A DNA stretch of 63,162 nucleotides from Streptomyces sp. STR69 (GTDB lineage: Bacteria > Actinomycetota > Actinomycetes > Streptomycetales > Streptomycetaceae), in the NCBI RefSeq assembly GCF_024519455.1, contig NZ_JALJRY010000006.1:349835-412996 (forward strand), written 5' to 3'. Both the position numbers and the translations under genes were made by a program. The notes below the pieces were generated by a model that was given only the letters and a program-made list of their open reading frames with translations, made no database searches and was not told the origin of the DNA. Shown one piece after another: positions 19,369 to 29,118 of this stretch (the stretch's first letter is position 1; the number at the start of each line of letters is the position of its first letter).

Positions 19369-19934
19369 CGCATGTTCTGTACCAGCTGCTCCATCTGTCT
19401 TACCTGGTTGCCCAGTTCGCGCACTTCGTCCACCGTGCTGGCAGCCACCCGCGCCTCGATCTCCTTGAGTCGCGACGCCAGTTCCTCGAACTGGCCCTGC
19501 TCTCGGGCGAGCATCCGCTCCAACAGCTGGTTCTTCCGGTGCAGTTCGAGAAAGACGGTCACCTTCGCCCGCAGCACCCACGGATCGAACGGCTTGGTCA
19601 AGTAGTCGGCCGCACCCGTGGCATACCCCCGGAACGCATATCCCGCGTCCGAGTCCGAGCCGGTCAGAAAGATGATCGGGACGTCCTTGGTCTGGTCGAG
19701 CCGTTTGATGTTGGCCGCGGTCTCGAACCCGTCCATGCCCGGCATGCGGATGTCCAGCAGGACGACGGCGAAGCGCTGCCGCAGCAGTGCCTTCATCGCC
19801 TCCTCGCCCGAACGGGCGCGTACCAGTGGCTCGTTGAGGGACCCCAGGACGGCCTCCAGCGCGATCAGGTTGTCCTCCATGTCGTCGACCAGGAGGATGC
19901 CGGCACTTTCGTCGGTCGTTGCCTCAGCGCTCAT
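19350..19934 (-). CDS. Response regulator with C-terminal coiled coil, OsaB-like
   Basis: 194 residues. A receiver domain spans about 12-125: acidic pair D17/D18, phosphoacceptor D61 in LLDIRMPGMDGF, T91 and K114. It is followed by a coiled coil of about 65 residues with no DNA-binding domain. The output is therefore probably protein-protein contact. It lies 16 bases downstream of the poly-HAMP hybrid kinase on the same strand and is almost certainly co-transcribed with it. The pair resembles OsaB/OsaA, an osmotic-stress system of Streptomyces, in layout; that equivalence is an inference. Confidence 0.85.
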   Translation of the reverse strand: MSAEATTDESAGILLVDDMEDNLIALEAVLGSLNEPLVRARSGEEAMKALLRQRFAVVLLDIRMPGMDGFETAANIKRLDQTKDVPIIFLTGSDSDAGYAFRGYATGAADYLTKPFDPWVLRAKVTVFLELHRKNQLLERMLAREQGQFEELASRLKEIEARVAASTVDEVRELGNQVRQMEQLVQNMRRGHGR

Positions 19935-19950
19935 GATGACTGTGCCTCAC

Positions 19951-22900
19951 TCAGTCCTCGGCGGTGCCGCCGTCTCCCCGGGTACCCGCATCCGTCCCCG
20001 CGATGTCCGTCCCCCCGATGCCCGCCGCCGTGACGTCCTCGGCCTCGGGGTCCAGGAGGGCGCAGACGACGGTCAGCAGCTGGTCCACGTCCACCGGCTT
20101 GGGCACGTAGTCGTTGGCGCCCCGCGCGATGGACTTCTCCCGGTCGCCGGGCATCGCCTTGGCGGTGAGCGCGACGATGGGCAGGCCGGTCCAGCGCGGG
20201 GCGCGGCGGATGGCGGCGATGGTCTCGTACCCGTCCATCTCCGGCATCATGATGTCCATGAGCACGAGTTCGACGTCGGGATTGCGTTCCAGGGTCTCGA
20301 TGCCCTCGCGGCCGTTCTCCGCGTAGAGCACCGGCATACCGACGCGCCCCAGGACGTGGGTGAGCGCGAAGACGTTGCGGATGTCGTCGTCCACGATCAA
20401 CACCCGTCGCCCCGGCAGCACCTGACCGGCCCGGCCGGCCTTCCACGCCTCCAGCTTGGTGGGAGTGGGCCATGAGTCGTCCACCTCGTGCCCGGTGAAC
20501 GGCTCGGTGGACAACTGCTCGTCCACGGCGGGCAGTTCCCGGTCCTCGGAGGTCCGCCCGGTCGCCGCATGACCGGGGCTGACGACGGGGACGTACAGCG
20601 TGAAGGTCGAGCCGCAGCCCGGCTCGCTCTCCGCGACGATACGGCCGCCGAGCAGCCCGGCGATCTCCCGGCTGATCGACAACCCCAGCCCCGTACCGCC
20701 GTACTTGCGGTTGGTCGTGCCGTCGGCCTGCTGGAACGCCTCGAAGATCACCGGGAGTTTCTCGGCGGCGATCCCGATGCCGGTGTCGGAGACGGCGAAC
20801 ACGATGACCTCGTCGCTGTCGTGGGAGTAGCGGTGATCGGGGTCCTTGACCCGGTTGACGCGGAGTTCGACCCGGCCGGTGGCGGTGAACTTGATGGCGT
20901 TGGACAGCAGGTTGCGCAGGATCTGCTGGAGCCGCTGCTCGTCGGACCACATCTCGCGCGGTACGTCCTCGCCCACCGACACCTCGAAGGCGAGCCCCCG
21001 GTCCAGGGTGAGCGGGCGGAACGTGGCGTGGACGTAGTCGAGGAGCTTGATGAGGGGCAGCCGCTTGGGGCGTACGTCCATCCGGCCGGCCTCGATCTTC
21101 GACAGGTCGAGGATGTCGTTGATGAGCTGGAGCAGATCCGAGCCGGAGCGGTGGATCGTGGTCGCGAACTGCACTTCCTGGTCGGAGAGATGACCGTCCG
21201 GGTTGTCGGAGAGCAGCCGGGCCAGGATCAGCAGCGAGTTCAGCGGGGTGCGCAGCTCGTGGCTCATGTTGGCCAGGAACTCCGACTTGTACTGTGAGCT
21301 GGTGGCCAACAGGGCTGCCTTCTCCTCCAGTTCGGCGTTGGAGCGCTGCAACTCGGCCTGCTGTTTCTGGAGTTCGTCCGAACGTTCCTGCAACTGCATG
21401 GCCAGCCGCTGGGACTCGCCGAGCAGGGACTCCGTGCGGGAGTTGGCGATGATGGTGTTGATCGCGACGCCGATGGTGTTCACAAACTGGTCGAAGAACG
21501 CGAGGTGGACGTCGGAGAAGCGGGAGAAGGAGGCCAGTTCGATCACGCCGAGGAGCTTGTCCTCGAAGATGATCGGGATGATGACCACGCTCGCCGGGGC
21601 GGCTTCCCCGAGCCCGCTGTTGATCTTGATGTAGTCCGGCGGGGCCTCTTCCACCAGGATCCGCTTCTTCTCCCGGGCCGCCTGCCGAACCAGCCCGTGC
21701 ACCGGCATCCCGCCCGTGTCCACGGTCGCGCCCTGCGCCGACCCGTACCCGGCGATGAACGCAAGTCCCTTGGCGGGAATGGCCGTTCGCAGACTGTCCT
21801 CGTCGGGATCGGCCAGGAAGAACGCCCCGTACTGCGCGTTCACCAGCGGGGTCAGCTCGCGCAGGATCAGGTCGGCGACCTCCATCAGGTCCCGGTGCCC
21901 CTGCATCAGCGCGGCGAGCCGGGCCAGGTTGGACTCCAGCCAGTCCTTCGCGCGGGTCGTCTCGCGGAGGTTGGCCACCATCAGGTTGATGTTGTCCTTC
22001 AGCTCGGTGACCTCGCCCTGGGTCTCCACCGTGATGGAGCGGGACATGTCGCCCTGGGCCACCGCGGAGGCCACCTCGGCGATCGCGCGGACCTGGGTGG
22101 TGAGGTTGAGCGCGAGTTCGTTCACGTTGGTCGTCAGACGTTTCCAGGTGCCGTAGACGCCCTCCACCCTTGCCTGGCCGCCGAGTTGGCCCTCGGAGCC
22201 GACCTCGCGGGCCACCCGGGTGACCTCCGAGGAGAAGGAGGAGAGGGTGTCGACCATCGTGTTGATGGTGGTCTTCAGCTCCAGGATCTCGCCGCGCGCG
22301 TCCACGTCGATCTTCTTCGACAGGTCGCCCTGCGCCACCGCCGTCGCGACCTGCGCGATGTTCCGGACCTGTGAAGTCAGGTTGTCGGCCATGTAGTTGA
22401 CGTTGTCGGTCAGGTCGCGCCAGACACCGGAGACGCCCAACACCTGGGCCCGGCCGCCGAGTCGGCCGTCGGTGCCGACCTCGCGGGCCACCCGGGTCAC
22501 CTCGTCGGCGAAGGCGCGCAGCTGCTCCACCATCGTGTTGACGGTGTCCTTCAGTTCGAGGATCTCGCCGCGCGCGTCGACGGTGATCTTCTTCGACAGG
22601 TCGCCGTTGGCGACGGCGGTCGTGACTTGCGCGATGTTCCGCACCTGCGAAGTCAGGTTCAGGGCCATGAAGTTGACGTTGTCCGTCAGGTCCTTCCAGA
22701 CCCCGCTGACGCCCCGCACCTGCGCCTGCCCGCCGAGGTTGCCCTCCGTGCCGACCTCGCGCGCCACGCGCGTCACCTCGTCGGCGAACGCGGAGAGCTG
22801 GTCCACCATCGTGTTGATGGTCGACTTCAGCTCCAGGATCTCGCCCTTCGCCTCCACCGTGATCTTCTTGCCGAGGTCGCCCTGCGCCACGGCCGTCGAC

Positions 22901-24105
22901 ACCAGCGCGATGTTCCGGACCTGTGAAGTCAGGTTGTCCGCCATGAAGTTGACGTTGTCGGTGAGGTCCTTCCAGACGCCGGAGACGCCCCGCACCTGGG
23001 CGCGTCCGCCGAGGTTGCCCTCGGTGCCGACCTCGCGGGCGACGCGTGTCACCTCGTCGGCGAACGCGGAGAGCTGGTCGACCATCGTGTTGATGGTCGA
23101 CTTCAGTTCGAGGATCTCGCCCTGCGCGTCCACCGTGATCTTCTGCGACAGGTCGCCGTTCGCCACGGCCGTCGTCACCTGGGCGATGTTGCGGACCTGT
23201 GAAGTCAGGTTCGACGCCATGAAGTTGACGTTGTCGGTGAGGTCCTTCCACACCCCGGACACGCCCCGCACCTGCGCCCGCCCGCCCAACTGGCCCTCGG
23301 TACCCACCTCGCGGGCGACGCGCGTCACCTCGTCGGCGAACGCGGAGAGCTGGTCCACCATCGTGTTCACGGTGAGCTTCAGTTCGAGCAGTTCGCCGGT
23401 CGCCTCGACGGTGACCGTACGCGTGAGGTCACCGCGCGCCACCGCCGTCGTGACGAGGGCGATGTCCCGCACCTGCGCGGTCAGCCGGGACGCCATCGTG
23501 TTGACCGCCTCGGTCACGTCCCGCCAACTGCCCGACAGGCCTTGCACCTTGGCGCGCCCGCCGAGTCTGCCCTCGGTGCCGACCTCGCGGGCGACCCGGG
23601 TCACCTCTCCGGTGAACAGGGAGAGTTGGTCCACCATCTTGTTCACGGCCCGGCCCAGCCGCCGTAGATCACCGCGCAACTGCCTGCTGCCGTCGTGCAG
23701 ATCGACCCGCTGGGTCAGATCGCCGCCCGCCACCGCGTCCAGCACGCGGGTCGCGTTGGCGGCCGGGGCGACCAGGGCGTCGAGGAGCTGGTTGACGTCG
23801 TTGACGCGGGAGGTCCAGCCGCCCTGGCCGGGGCTGGCCGAGAGGCGCTCGTCGAGGCGGCCGTGGCGGATCAACTCCCGTTTGACGCGCTGCGTCTCGG
23901 AGTTGAAGTGGGTGCTGCGGTCCATGATCTGGTTGAAGGCGGCGGTCAGTTCGGCCACCATGCCGTGACCCGTCTCCGGTGCCTTGGTGAAATCGCCGTC
24001 ACGCGCCGCCGTCATCACGGCGAGCAGAGGGCGCAGGTCCGATGTTCGAATCCAGTCCTCTTTGTGTCCGTCTTCGAGCACACGCGTAGCACTGTTCTCA
24101 CTCAT
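19951..24105 (-). CDS. Cytosolic poly-HAMP hybrid histidine kinase, OsaA-like
   Basis: 1384 residues with no transmembrane segment. A HAMP array covers about residues 115-710: seven canonical units carrying VAxGDL alternate with six divergent units carrying REVGxxGxLGG, with a repeat period of 92 residues. A GAF domain follows (about 735-890), then a coiled coil, the HisKA box with H949 in NMSHELRTP, the ATPase domain ([28 protein letters not shown]) and a receiver with D1284 in [13 protein letters not shown]. This layout matches Streptomyces OsaA and the fungal group III kinases that sense osmotic stress through HAMP arrays. The ATG at 24105 begins MSENSATRV; the frame stays open much further upstream, but that part overlaps the divergent gene and lacks homology. 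It is in an operon with the regulator at 19350. Confidence 0.9.
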   Translation of the reverse strand: MSENSATRVLEDGHKEDWIRTSDLRPLLAVMTAARDGDFTKAPETGHGMVAELTAAFNQIMDRSTHFNSETQRVKRELIRHGRLDERLSASPGQGGWTSRVNDVNQLLDALVAPAANATRVLDAVAGGDLTQRVDLHDGSRQLRGDLRRLGRAVNKMVDQLSLFTGEVTRVAREVGTEGRLGGRAKVQGLSGSWRDVTEAVNTMASRLTAQVRDIALVTTAVARGDLTRTVTVEATGELLELKLTVNTMVDQLSAFADEVTRVAREVGTEGQLGGRAQVRGVSGVWKDLTDNVNFMASNLTSQVRNIAQVTTAVANGDLSQKITVDAQGEILELKSTINTMVDQLSAFADEVTRVAREVGTEGNLGGRAQVRGVSGVWKDLTDNVNFMADNLTSQVRNIALVSTAVAQGDLGKKITVEAKGEILELKSTINTMVDQLSAFADEVTRVAREVGTEGNLGGQAQVRGVSGVWKDLTDNVNFMALNLTSQVRNIAQVTTAVANGDLSKKITVDARGEILELKDTVNTMVEQLRAFADEVTRVAREVGTDGRLGGRAQVLGVSGVWRDLTDNVNYMADNLTSQVRNIAQVATAVAQGDLSKKIDVDARGEILELKTTINTMVDTLSSFSSEVTRVAREVGSEGQLGGQARVEGVYGTWKRLTTNVNELALNLTTQVRAIAEVASAVAQGDMSRSITVETQGEVTELKDNINLMVANLRETTRAKDWLESNLARLAALMQGHRDLMEVADLILRELTPLVNAQYGAFFLADPDEDSLRTAIPAKGLAFIAGYGSAQGATVDTGGMPVHGLVRQAAREKKRILVEEAPPDYIKINSGLGEAAPASVVIIPIIFEDKLLGVIELASFSRFSDVHLAFFDQFVNTIGVAINTIIANSRTESLLGESQRLAMQLQERSDELQKQQAELQRSNAELEEKAALLATSSQYKSEFLANMSHELRTPLNSLLILARLLSDNPDGHLSDQEVQFATTIHRSGSDLLQLINDILDLSKIEAGRMDVRPKRLPLIKLLDYVHATFRPLTLDRGLAFEVSVGEDVPREMWSDEQRLQQILRNLLSNAIKFTATGRVELRVNRVKDPDHRYSHDSDEVIVFAVSDTGIGIAAEKLPVIFEAFQQADGTTNRKYGGTGLGLSISREIAGLLGGRIVAESEPGCGSTFTLYVPVVSPGHAATGRTSEDRELPAVDEQLSTEPFTGHEVDDSWPTPTKLEAWKAGRAGQVLPGRRVLIVDDDIRNVFALTHVLGRVGMPVLYAENGREGIETLERNPDVELVLMDIMMPEMDGYETIAAIRRAPRWTGLPIVALTAKAMPGDREKSIARGANDYVPKPVDVDQLLTVVCALLDPEAEDVTAAGIGGTDIAGTDAGTRGDGGTAED
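22000..23700 (-). repeat. 276-bp in-frame tandem repeats encoding the HAMP array
   Basis: The block encoding REVGTEG recurs at 22201, 22477, 22753, 23029, 23305 and 23581, exactly 276 bases apart each time, with high DNA identity between copies. The repeats are coding, not CRISPR or intergenic. They are a likely substrate for recombination that changes HAMP number. Confidence 0.9.
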
Positions 24106-24207
24106 GGCGGCCCACTTCGGTAACTCGGCGCTTATGGCCGCGGTCAGTCTGTCACTCTGTCCGCATCGACCGAGGTGTATTCGTCCGATCTGCTCGGGGA
24201 GCTGTGC

Positions 24208-26100
24208 ATGGGGGCAATTCCGACGCAACGGGAGACCACTTCGCGTGCTCCCGACGCGCCCGCGCACCACGGCGCGGACCCGCGCACGACCATGCGCGCC
24301 ACGCTCTCCGGAAGCCCCCTCGCGCCCGGCTCCGCCCGCGGCCTGGTGCGCGCCGCGCTCCGCGAATGGACCGAACTCGCCCTGCCCGGAACGGAACACC
24401 TCACCGACCGGCTCGCCGACGACGCGACGGTCGTCGTCAGCGAGCTCGTCACCAACGCCGTCGTACACGCCGGTACGGACGTCGAGTTGATCTGCCGCCT
24501 GGAGGACACCCGGTCCGTCGTCGTGGAGGTCGCCGACCACCACCCCTCCCGCGCCCCGCGCGACAACAGCGGTGAACCGGCGTACGAGACACCGGAGTTC
24601 GGGCGCGGGCTGCGGCTCGTCTCCACGCTCGCCGAGGCCTGGGGCGTCACCTACCGCACCGGCACCAAGACCGTGTGGGCCCGCCTTCCCGCCGAAGGCA
24701 GCCCGGCCGCCGAGGAGTTGGAGACGTACGCCGGTGAACGCGGCCTGCGCGTCGCCGAGATCCTCGCCCCCGAACCCCGGCGCGCCGAACGCGACCGGGA
24801 CTGGCTCGGCCGCGGTGCCCTCTCCTTCCTCGCCGAGGCCTCCGACCTCCTCGCCGGACAGCTCGACGAGGACCTGGTCGCCGCGCTCGCCGGACAGCTG
24901 ATCGTGCCGAGACTGGCCGACTGGTGCGCCGTATGGCTGGAGGACGAGGCGATGGGCCGCGGGGGCTGGGGCGAGGACGCCGGGGCCGGCGCCGGACCAC
25001 GCCTCGCCCGCGTCTGGCACGGCAGCGAGAACCGCATCGAGGAACTGCGCGGCGCCCTGGAGAAGCACCCGCCCCGCCCGCAGGACTCACTGCGGCCCGC
25101 GTCCTACCCCTGGCCCGGCGACTCCCTCGGCCCGCACGGCACCCATGGCGCGGCACTGGCGTACCGGCTGATCGCGGGCGGCCGTCCGCTCGGCACCCTG
25201 GTCATCGGACGGTCCGGGCTGCCGTGCTTCCCCGACGAGGTCACCGGTCTGGTCGAGGACCTCAGCCGCCGGGTCGCGCTCGCCATCGGCGCGGCCCGCC
25301 AGTACGCCCGCCAGGCCACCATCAGCCGCGTCCTCCAGCGCGGCCTGCTGCCCGGCGCCGTCGCCGAGATCCCGGGCGTGCACAGCGCCCTCGTCTACGA
25401 ACCGTGCGACAAGGGCGGCCCCAGCGGCGACTTCTACGACCTGTTCCCGGCCGGCGACGGCCGCTGGTGCTTCGCCCTCGGCGACGTCCAGGGCAAGGGC
25501 CCCGAGGCCGCCGTAGTGATCGGACTGGCGCGCCCCTGGCTGCGCCTCCTCGCCCGGGAGGGCTACCGCGTCGCCGACGTCCTCGACCGCCTCAACCAGC
25601 TCCTCCTCGACGACGCCACGGAAGCGGCCGACGCGGCGGCCCACGCCCTGGTCGCCGCGGGCGGCATGCCGGGCCCGGTCGGCGACGGCCCCCGCTTCCT
25701 CTCCCTCCTCTACGGCGAGCTGGTCCCCTTCGACGGCGGCGTCCGCTGCACCCTCGCCTCCGCCGGACACCCGCTGCCGCTGCTCCTCGGCCCGGACGGC
25801 TCCGTCGCCACGGCCGCCCGCCCGCAGACCCTCCTCGGCGTCATCGAGGACGTCACCTACACCAGCCAGACCTTCGAACTCCGGCCCGGCGACAGCCTGT
25901 TGTGCGTCACCGACGGAGTCACCGAGCGCCGCTCCGGCTCCGTCCAGTTCGACGACGGCGACGGCCTCGCGACCGTGCTCGCCGGGTGCGCGGGGCTGAG
26001 CGCCGAGCTGATCGCGGAGCGGATCAAGCGGCTGGTGCACGAGTTCGGCGGCCGGCCGCCGGAGGACGACATGGCGCTGCTGGTCCTTCAGGCGGAGTAG
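24208..26100 (+). CDS. RsbW-like kinase/GAF/PP2C phosphatase protein, OsaC-like
   Basis: About 630 residues. An anti-sigma-factor-type ATPase domain with the N box SELVTNAVVHAG comes first (about 40-165), then a GAF-like sensor domain (about 200-370), then a SpoIIE/PP2C phosphatase domain (about 390-630) with GGPSGDFYDLF, GDVQGKGPEAA, DGVTE and DDMALLVL. Such proteins can phosphorylate and dephosphorylate anti-anti-sigma factors. It is divergent from the poly-HAMP kinase with about 100 bases between, as expected for a stress-response module (compare OsaC). The ATG at 24208 follows GGGGAG; a GTG at 24175 is possible. No sigma factor or antagonist is in the window, so the target is unknown. Confidence 0.87.
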   Translation: MGAIPTQRETTSRAPDAPAHHGADPRTTMRATLSGSPLAPGSARGLVRAALREWTELALPGTEHLTDRLADDATVVVSELVTNAVVHAGTDVELICRLEDTRSVVVEVADHHPSRAPRDNSGEPAYETPEFGRGLRLVSTLAEAWGVTYRTGTKTVWARLPAEGSPAAEELETYAGERGLRVAEILAPEPRRAERDRDWLGRGALSFLAEASDLLAGQLDEDLVAALAGQLIVPRLADWCAVWLEDEAMGRGGWGEDAGAGAGPRLARVWHGSENRIEELRGALEKHPPRPQDSLRPASYPWPGDSLGPHGTHGAALAYRLIAGGRPLGTLVIGRSGLPCFPDEVTGLVEDLSRRVALAIGAARQYARQATISRVLQRGLLPGAVAEIPGVHSALVYEPCDKGGPSGDFYDLFPAGDGRWCFALGDVQGKGPEAAVVIGLARPWLRLLAREGYRVADVLDRLNQLLLDDATEAADAAAHALVAAGGMPGPVGDGPRFLSLLYGELVPFDGGVRCTLASAGHPLPLLLGPDGSVATAARPQTLLGVIEDVTYTSQTFELRPGDSLLCVTDGVTERRSGSVQFDDGDGLATVLAGCAGLSAELIAERIKRLVHEFGGRPPEDDMALLVLQAE

Positions 26101-26131
26101 GCGGAGCAGAGAGTCGTACGGGTGCTGGACA

Positions 26132-27373
26132 ATGGAGGACATGCCTTCCGCACTCCCCGACGGCGATCCCGTCCCCGACGACGGCGCCCTGCCCGCGCAG
26201 GCGCTCGCCGGGGCCGCGGGCCGCCCCCTCGGCTTCTATCTGCACGTCCCGTACTGCGCGACCCGCTGCGGCTACTGCGACTTCAACACCTACACGGCGA
26301 CCGAGCTGCGCGGCACGGGCGGAGTGCTGGCCTCCCGCGACAACTACGCGGACACCCTGATCGACGAGGTCCGCCTGGCCCGCAAGGTCCTCGGCGACGA
26401 CCCGCGCCCGGTCCGTACGGTCTTCGTCGGCGGCGGCACGCCCACGCTGCTCGCGGCGGACGATCTCGTCCGGATGCTGGGCGCGATCCGCGACGAGTTC
26501 GGCCTGGCCCCGGACGCGGAGATCACGACGGAGGCCAACCCGGAGTCGGTCGACCCGGCCTACCTCGCGACCCTCCGCCGGGGCGGCTTCAACCGGATCT
26601 CCTTCGGCATGCAGAGCGCGAAGCAGCACGTCCTGAAGATCCTCGACCGCACCCACACCCCCGGCCGCCCCGAGGCCTGTGTGTCCGAGGCCCGCGCGGC
26701 CGGCTTCGAACACGTCAACCTCGACCTGATCTACGGCACCCCGGGCGAGACGGATGACGACTGGCGGGCCTCGCTCGACGCGGCCCTCGGCGCGGGCCCC
26801 GACCACATCAGCGCCTACGCCCTGATCGTCGAGGAGGGCACCCAGCTGGCCCGCCGGATCCGCCGCGGCGAGGTCCCGATGACGGACGACGACGCGCACG
26901 CCGACCGCTATCTCATCGCGGACGAGGTGATGTCGACGGCGGGCTTCGACTGGTACGAGGTGTCCAACTGGGCGACATCGAATTCCGGCCGTTGTCTGCA
27001 CAACGAGCTCTACTGGCGCGGCGCCGACTGGTGGGGCGCGGGCCCCGGAGCGCACTCCCACGTGGGCGGCGTCCGCTGGTGGAACGTGAAGCACCCGGGC
27101 GCGTACGCGGGCGCACTCGCCGCCGGCCGCTCCCCGGGCGCCGGCCGGGAGATCCTCACCGCAGAGGACCGCCGGGTGGAGCGGATCCTGCTGGAACTGC
27201 GGCTCCGCGAGGGCGCGCCGCTGGACCTGCTCCGGCCGGAGGGACTCGCGGCGTCGCGCCGGGCGCTGGCGGACGGGCTGCTGGAGGCGGGACCGTACGA
27301 GGAGGGGAGTGCCGTGCTCACGCTGCGGGGGCGGTTGCTGGCGGACGCGGTGGTGCGCGACCTGGTGGACTGA
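26132..27373 (+). CDS. hemW: HemW, radical SAM heme chaperone
   Basis: 413 residues. The radical SAM motif is C42-ATR-C46-GY-C49 followed by D50 and F51; oxygen-independent coproporphyrinogen oxidase (HemN) has a further Cys where HemW has Phe, so this is HemW. Downstream GGGTPTLL, ITTEANPES and the HemN C-terminal region are intact. HemW binds heme and inserts it into respiratory enzymes; older annotation calls it coproporphyrinogen III oxidase. It begins about 30 bases after the PP2C gene. ATG 26141 is an alternative start. Confidence 0.92.
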   Translation: MEDMPSALPDGDPVPDDGALPAQALAGAAGRPLGFYLHVPYCATRCGYCDFNTYTATELRGTGGVLASRDNYADTLIDEVRLARKVLGDDPRPVRTVFVGGGTPTLLAADDLVRMLGAIRDEFGLAPDAEITTEANPESVDPAYLATLRRGGFNRISFGMQSAKQHVLKILDRTHTPGRPEACVSEARAAGFEHVNLDLIYGTPGETDDDWRASLDAALGAGPDHISAYALIVEEGTQLARRIRRGEVPMTDDDAHADRYLIADEVMSTAGFDWYEVSNWATSNSGRCLHNELYWRGADWWGAGPGAHSHVGGVRWWNVKHPGAYAGALAAGRSPGAGREILTAEDRRVERILLELRLREGAPLDLLRPEGLAASRRALADGLLEAGPYEEGSAVLTLRGRLLADAVVRDLVD

Positions 27374-27382
27374 CCGGACCCG

Positions 27383-28192
27383 TCAGGCCTCGCCGGGCGC
27401 CGTGACGAAGTCGATCAACTCCTCCACCCGCCCCAGCAGTTCCGGCTCAAGATCCTTGTACGACCCCACCTTGGCCAGAATCGCCTGCCACACCGCACCG
27501 GTGTTTTCCGGCCAACCCAGCGCCCGGCACACCCCCGTCTTCCAGTCCTGCCCGTGCGGGACCCGGGGCCAGGCGGTGATGCCCACGGAGGACGGTTTCA
27601 CGGCCTCCCAGATGTCGATGTAGGGGTGGCCGACGACGAGCGCGTGCTCGCTGGTGACCGACTGGGCGATGCGCCACTCCTTGGTGCCCGGCACCAAGTG
27701 GTCCACCAGGATGCCCAACCGTGCGTCCGGGCCGGGGGCGAACTCGTCCACGATGGCCGGCAGGTCGTCGACGCCCTCCAGGTACTCGACCACCACACCC
27801 TCGATGCGCAGGTCGTCGCCCCACACCCGCTCGACCAGCTCGGCGTCGTGCCGGCCCTCGACGTAGATCCGCCCGGCGCGGGCCACACGCGCGCGTGCAC
27901 CGGGAACGGCGACCGAACCGGATGCCGTACGAGTGGGCCGTAGCGGGCTCGACACCGGCTTCACCAGGGTCACCACGCGGCCCTCCAGGAGGAACCCGCG
28001 CGGCTCCAGGGGGAACACCCGGTGCTTGCCGAAGCGGTCCTCCAGGGTGACCGTGCCGGCCTCGCAGCGGATCACCGCTCCGCAGAAACCGGTGCCGGGC
28101 TCCTCGACCACCAGGCCCGTTTCCGCGGGGACCTCGGGGACGGGCTTCGGCTTCTTCCACGGCGGAGTCAGGTCGGCGGAGTACTGGCGCAT
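27383..28192 (-). CDS. DUF3097 protein with TOPRIM-like core
   Basis: 269 residues of the actinobacterial DUF3097 family. The middle part (IYVEGRHDAELVERVW, then RLGILVDHLVPGTKEWR) has the look of a TOPRIM domain: E112 in VEG, then D164 in the strand LGILVDH. The usual D-x-D is D164-H-L166, so the second metal ligand is missing or moved. Function is unknown; a nucleic-acid or nucleotide role is an inference from the fold-like pattern. It is convergent with hemW, ten bases apart, and lies 34 bases after the MBL-fold gene on the same strand. Confidence 0.8.
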   Translation of the reverse strand: MRQYSADLTPPWKKPKPVPEVPAETGLVVEEPGTGFCGAVIRCEAGTVTLEDRFGKHRVFPLEPRGFLLEGRVVTLVKPVSSPLRPTRTASGSVAVPGARARVARAGRIYVEGRHDAELVERVWGDDLRIEGVVVEYLEGVDDLPAIVDEFAPGPDARLGILVDHLVPGTKEWRIAQSVTSEHALVVGHPYIDIWEAVKPSSVGITAWPRVPHGQDWKTGVCRALGWPENTGAVWQAILAKVGSYKDLEPELLGRVEELIDFVTAPGEA

Positions 28193-28226
28193 TCGGATGA
28201 CGATAGGAGAACCGGCCCGCCCGGTT

Positions 28227-28946
28227 TCACGACACGCCGAAACGGGTTGCCAACGCGTCCCGTTGGGCCCGCACGAACCCCGCGTCCACCACCGCTCCGT
28301 GACCGGGCACGTACAGCGCGTCCTCGCCGCCCAGGGAGAGGAGCCGGTCAAGCGCGGTCGGCCAGTGCGACGGTACGGCGTCGGGGCCCGCCTGGGGATC
28401 GCCGGACTCCTCGACCAGGTCGCCGCAGAACACGACCGGCGGGTCGCCCGGCACCACGAGCACGAGATCGTGGGCGGTGTGTCCGCTCGTCGCCACCAGG
28501 TGGACCTCCGGGCCGCCGTCCATGTCGAGCACCGTGGGGCCCCACACGTATTCACGGGGGCACACGAGGATGTCCGCCGCGTTCTCCGCCACCCGCGGAT
28601 CCAGCCCGTTGCGCACCGCGTCGGCCCGCAACTCCTCACCACCGCCCTCGAACACCTCGCCCGCGCCCCCGGCCGCGAGAACCGTCGCCCCGGCAAAGAC
28701 CGCCGCCCCGAAGACATGGTCGAAATGGGCATGGGTGAGCGCGAGATGGGTCACACGGCGCCCGGCGAGCGCCTGCGCCTGCGTACGCAACCGTGCGCCC
28801 TCCGCCACACTCGACCCGGCGTCGATCATGAGCGCCGAGCCGTCCCCGAGGACCAGCCCCACCGTGCAGTCCCAGCCAGGCAGCCGGCACCGCCCCACCC
28901 CGGCGGCCAGCCGCTCCCACCCCGCCTCTTCCCAAGTCACCGTCAT
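28227..28946 (-). CDS. MBL-fold metallohydrolase
   Basis: 239 residues. The metal-binding signature THAHFDH is followed by SGHTAHDLV, FCGDLVE and VPGHGAVVD, the five blocks of a single-domain metallo-beta-lactamase fold hydrolase; the length is normal. The substrate cannot be told. It starts with ATG just before the divergent hrcA control region and is probably co-transcribed with the DUF3097 gene. Confidence 0.9.
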   Translation of the reverse strand: MTVTWEEAGWERLAAGVGRCRLPGWDCTVGLVLGDGSALMIDAGSSVAEGARLRTQAQALAGRRVTHLALTHAHFDHVFGAAVFAGATVLAAGGAGEVFEGGGEELRADAVRNGLDPRVAENAADILVCPREYVWGPTVLDMDGGPEVHLVATSGHTAHDLVLVVPGDPPVVFCGDLVEESGDPQAGPDAVPSHWPTALDRLLSLGGEDALYVPGHGAVVDAGFVRAQRDALATRFGVS

Positions 28947-28997
28947 ACGGCGACGCTAACGGTGAGGGCACCAGGGATTGACATCGCGGGACCGGCC

Positions 28998-29028
28998 TTG
29001 CCCGGGGTGTACCTCACGGCCGTACACT
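28998..29028 (+). promoter_or_regulatory. Vegetative-type promoter of hrcA-dnaJ
   Basis: TTGCCC (28998-29003) and TACACT (29023-29028) are separated by 19 bases, and the CIRCE element begins 14 bases after the -10. A TTGACA at 28978 is not well spaced to any -10. Confidence 0.5.
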
Positions 29029-29041
29029 GGGCCGGGGAACG

Positions 29042-29068
29042 CTGGCACTCACGCGCACAGAGTGCCAG
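29042..29068. promoter_or_regulatory. CIRCE operator
   Basis: CTGGCACTC-N9-GAGTGCCAG is a perfect inverted repeat differing from the CIRCE consensus (TTAGCACTC-N9-GAGTGCTAA) only in the outer bases. CIRCE is bound by HrcA, encoded directly downstream, so hrcA-dnaJ is autorepressed and released by heat. Confidence 0.92.
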
Positions 29069-29118
29069 GAAAGGGCAGCCCGGCAACAAAACGGCGACCA
29101 GAACTGGAGGTGTGCGCG

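Noticed and set aside
22000..23700. CRISPR-like regular repeats
   Set aside because: Repeats are 276 bp, in frame and encode HAMP domains; there are no short repeats with unique spacers.
24106..25068. N-terminal extension of the poly-HAMP kinase to 1705 residues
   Set aside because: The extension overlaps the divergent PP2C gene and shows no domain.
28978..29118. Upstream extension of HrcA
   Set aside because: It reads through the promoter and the CIRCE operator; the family begins at ATG 29119.
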